NCBI GenBank assembly: GCA_040954595.2
Contig: CM082583.2
Location: 6,882,001-6,946,000 of the forward strand
Reading direction: 5' to 3'
Source of the DNA: Balanoglossus misakiensis
Taxonomy: Eukaryota; Hemichordata
DNA length: 64,000 bases
Shown: positions 61,869 to 64,000 of the stretch, piece after piece
How positions within the stretch are numbered: the first letter of the stretch is position 1
Layout of the letters: each line of letters starts with the position of its first letter
Made by a program: the position numbers and the translations under genes
The notes under the pieces: model-generated
Databases searched by the model: none
Seen by the model: the letters and a program-made list of their open reading frames with translations, nothing else
What the model was told of the DNA's origin: nothing

Positions 61869-61874
61869 TTTATT
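61869..61874 (-). terminator. candidate poly(A) signal of the kinesin gene
   Basis: On the minus strand this reads AATAAA, 440 bp after the kinesin stop codon. It is the nearest exact signal I found; further ones occur toward 60900. Confidence 0.4.
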
Positions 61875-62309
61875 TTTAAAAATTGCAGATCAAAAAGATT
61901 TGGTCTCTGTAATATGGGACGGATAAAAATAAAAATCTTAACTAAATGAAATACTCCACTTCAACACGGGTATCAGCATATAAATTTTCACTGATAAATT
62001 GAACTTTACGAGTTGCACTTTTCTAGATCTGATTTTTCACATGATTACTGTCTTGTATCTGCAATAATTGCACAAAGGTGTTCGACTGCTGCAGTAGTGG
62101 AAGAAAATAAGGAATAAATAGCACAGAACATGTGACCATCAGCTGATCATTTCCCATGAATCATAGCTGTGATTTCAGTCATAACTTTGATAAGCCCGGT
62201 TGTTTTGAAAGTTCATAATTGCAAATTCTGTCATTAAAACAGTGAACTTGACAGTGATTCTGTTGTTGGACAATCCTATCGATATCAAATTCTTGAAAAT
62301 ACAGTAAAA

Positions 62310-62363
62310 CTATTCTGCAGCCTCCTCTTCCACTGATTCACCCTTCTTCAGTTTTGTAATGAT
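62310..62363 (-). CDS. kinesin-14 last exon and stop
   Basis: Acceptor TCTTTTTGTAG|ATCATT. Seventeen codons, [17 protein letters not shown], end at TAG (62310-62312). The tail is much shorter than the calmodulin-binding C-terminus of plant KCBP; whether calmodulin binding survives cannot be told from it. Confidence 0.9.
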   Translation of the reverse strand: MITKLKKGESVEEEAAE

Positions 62364-63961
62364 CTACAAAAAGAAAAAAAATTAAAGATGTAGTTTATTG
62401 AGACAGAATATTAAAATCAAAACCAACAGCAAATTGACAAAAGTTGTCAACAATAATACACCGTGCAGCAACCTTATCCTAATTAAATTTCAAACTGTTG
62501 ACAGCAGAAAAACTAATTCTACCATGATTTAATGCACCCCTTCCAGACCATCACACACAACTTACGTCTTTCAATCTTGCTATCTCCTTATTATCTGCAT
62601 TCTTGGCTGCATCGTTTGTGATTAATTTCACTCTGGAAGCATACCTGAGAGAAAAACAAAAGTATTTAACTCAGAGTTCTAAAGAGGGCGCTATGTACTA
62701 CTGCCCTAACCCTGAACTGTTGAGTAATGACAAAATATTTTTTTGCAGTTGGAAATGGGTTGGATGAAACAGAAGAAACATTCAAACTTACGTGAGGGAA
62801 ATCACAGTTTCGTCGGCATTGTAATCAGCAGGTGAGATGTTGACAAACATAAGTGTTTTAGCGTTTCCTCCGAGTGAGTCTTGCATCAGCATTGTTAGTT
62901 TGTTGTTACGATATGGGATGAATGACTGTCCACTAGACAGCGCCGATATGACATCACCCAAAGCACTGAGGGATTTATTGATAGACTGGGCTTCCTGTTT
63001 GTGCATCAGAAAAGAAGGAAACAATCAGGAAAAACACATCATACTGCCTTATGACACTGACTGCAGACAATTTTTGTAACCAGGGTCTCTGGTTTGGCAC
63101 ATGTGCATAAGACGATCATTGCCCTTTAACCCTTTCACCCCCAGCTTCCCCTTTAAAGGTCCAACCTTGCCATAGAAAACAATGGGTTTGGACTGAACCA
63201 TGGTGGTCAAAGGGTTAAGAGTGTGCCCTTATAATCATGATTACCCTACCTTGAGTTGTTCAGCTGAGGCATCAGTCTTGGAGGCCCTCTCACTGCCGGC
63301 CAAATCAACCAGGCTGAGCTTACCACTTGTAACTGTTCCCGTGGTCAGGTTTGTGCTCTCGATGACAACTCCGATGATTAAATGTGATCGTGAACTCTCT
63401 GCATTCATTTCTGTTCAAAGATGAAAATACAATAACGTCATCATTCCAGTAAAGTCCGTCTTTCACACATCTTGGAGGGACAAAGTCGCTATGTTTTGTT
63501 GATAACACATTTAATGATTTATAGTGAACCACATACTGAAACAGTCATGTGAGAGCTCTAGATGCACTTGCACACTGCATACACAGGCATGATAGTTGGA
63601 TTGAACTTGACTTACTTGTGGATGCAACATGTCTGTTTCTGGATCCCTCTTCAAAGAGACCAAACAACTCCTTGGCATTGCCAGCACTTTGCACCACTGC
63701 ACCGCTCACAACCACCATTCCTTTCTTGTCCTTTTTGATGTCTAGTTTACCCTGCAACAAATTTGGATGAAAACGAAACATGAAAATTTGACCTCTTCTG
63801 CGACACGATCATATGCAGAATAGAACTTCGGGAAATGCTCAGAAGTTAAAAGAAATTTAACACTTACATCAGACGCCGTTGGATTCGGATTGTACAAATC
63901 AATCAATTTGTCATTGTACAATTCTAACATATAACTGGATATTTTGAATGTAAATTTCTTC
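62310..63961 (-). CDS. kinesin-14 of KCBP/kinesin-C class, C-terminal motor part, six exons (overview; 5' end outside window)
   Basis: The minus strand encodes the second half of a kinesin motor domain, followed almost at once by the stop, so the motor is C-terminal, as in minus-end-directed kinesin-14 proteins. I see the beta-strand [29 protein letters not shown], switch I (NAESSRSH), switch II (DLAGSER), [37 protein letters not shown] and the neck-proximal [28 protein letters not shown] and the ASRVK-type neck are closer to plant KCBP than to KIFC1/KIFC3. KCBP-class proteins normally carry MyTH4-FERM domains at the N-terminus; these would lie beyond the right edge. The P-loop exon is also outside. 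All internal phases agree. A short Glu/Lys tail ([12 protein letters not shown]) follows the motor. Confidence 0.92.
62566..62644 (-). CDS. kinesin-14 exon (end of motor)
   Basis: Acceptor TTTCTCTCAG|GTATGC, donor AAAGAC|GTAAGT. It encodes [15 protein letters not shown], then NKEIARLKD: the last motor helix and a charged post-motor helix comparable to the neck mimic of KCBP. Confidence 0.92.
62792..62994 (-). CDS. kinesin-14 exon (microtubule-binding helices)
   Basis: Acceptor GCACAAACAG|GAAGCC, donor CTCAC|GTAAGT. It encodes [38 protein letters not shown] and [19 protein letters not shown], i.e. helices alpha4-alpha5 and L12, which contact the microtubule. Confidence 0.95.
63043..63130. repeat. 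dispersed repeat B, copy 2
   Basis: It aligns gap-free with 26313-26400. The last bases (GCCCTTTAA) overlap the TTAA of MITE A, suggesting the MITE inserted into a TTAA of this repeat. Confidence 0.8.
63126..63218 (+). mobile_element. MITE A, 93-bp copy in kinesin intron
   Basis: Same length and interior as the 45317 copy; the ends are TTAACCCTTTCACC and GGTCAAAGGGTTAA. It begins exactly where dispersed repeat B ends, at the shared TTAA, and lies between two kinesin motor exons. Confidence 0.85.
63250..63410 (-). CDS. kinesin-14 exon with switch I and switch II
   Basis: Acceptor TTGAACAG|AAATG, donor CTCAAG|GTAGGG. It encodes [18 protein letters not shown] (switch I NxxSSRSH) and [14 protein letters not shown] (switch II DLAGSE), the nucleotide-sensing elements. 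Both are intact. Confidence 0.95.
63616..63751 (-). CDS. kinesin-14 exon (motor, before switch I)
   Basis: Acceptor TTGTTGCAG|GGTAAA, donor CCACAA|GTAAGT. It encodes [18 protein letters not shown], then [17 protein letters not shown]. The IKKD-KGMV segment is typical of KCBP-class motors. Confidence 0.93.
63868..63961 (-). CDS. kinesin-14 exon (motor core, first in window)
   Basis: On the minus strand: acceptor TTTACAG|GAAG, donor TCTGAT|GTAAGT. It encodes [18 protein letters not shown] and LIDLYNPNP, the central motor strand with the (L/Y)EIYN-type motif. The first base completes a codon from an exon outside the window. Confidence 0.92.
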
Positions 63962-64000
63962 CTGTAAACAAAAAAAGTAAAAGCATATCCGTGAGACATC

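Larger units (their letters stand above)
59641..62309. other. region between convergent genes
   Basis: It contains the end of the ASH1L transcript, an unassigned 112-codon ORF (60204-60542) and the kinesin 3' UTR on the minus strand. No repeat recognised; the rest is AT-rich. Confidence 0.7.

Overview
This window is ordinary nuclear DNA from an animal, most likely a marine invertebrate. The evidence is AT-rich sequence, long introns with GT-AG boundaries, small exons, MITE-like repeats and microsatellites; there are no operons or bacterial signals. It holds most of one very large gene on the plus strand and the 3' part of a second gene on the minus strand, arranged tail to tail. I could not fix the species. 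A metazoan kinesin of the plant KCBP type is known to me from sea urchin (kinesin-C), which makes a non-vertebrate deuterostome plausible but does not exclude other invertebrates.

Gene 1 (14045-56748, plus) is an orthologue of the histone methyltransferase ASH1L (Drosophila ash1). I could chain 24 coding exons whose intron phases all agree. The joined CDS is 7821 nt: 2606 residues plus a stop, counting from an exon that opens in frame after a splice acceptor. Domain order is a 1636-residue disordered, Lys/Ser-rich N-terminal region with an AT-hook (one giant exon), an MRG15-binding FxLP motif, AWS, SET, post-SET, an AT-hook-like patch, bromodomain, PHD finger, BAH domain and a conserved C-terminal tail. 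Any first coding exon and the promoter were not identified with confidence; an internal ATG at 14321 has good start context and is the alternative.

Gene 2 (62310-63961, minus) is the C-terminal motor half of a kinesin-14 of the KCBP/kinesin-C class. Six exons are visible; the gene runs off the right edge.

Layout: 1-14044 upstream DNA or 5' introns with no certain gene; 14045-18951 giant exon; 18952-33305 long introns with three small exons; 33306-34780 AWS and first half of SET; 34781-44709 a 9.9-kb intron splitting the SET domain, with a 1.9-kb repeat element that carries five 237-bp tandem units; 44710-56748 second half of SET through to the stop; 56749 to about 59640 probable 3' UTR; then intergenic DNA with an unexplained 112-codon ORF (60204-60542); 62310-63961 kinesin exons. 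A 93-bp piggyBac-like MITE family with TTAA ends occurs three times.

The points most worth a second look are: Ala in place of the autoinhibitory Ser of human ASH1L in the SET/post-SET loop; a canonical acetyl-lysine-binding Asn in the bromodomain where human ASH1L has Tyr; a four-copy helical-looking motif in the N-terminal region; and the DR1-like motif in every unit of the 237-bp array. I found no CRISPR-like, defence, phage or otherwise radically new system. All translations and splice sites were read by eye.
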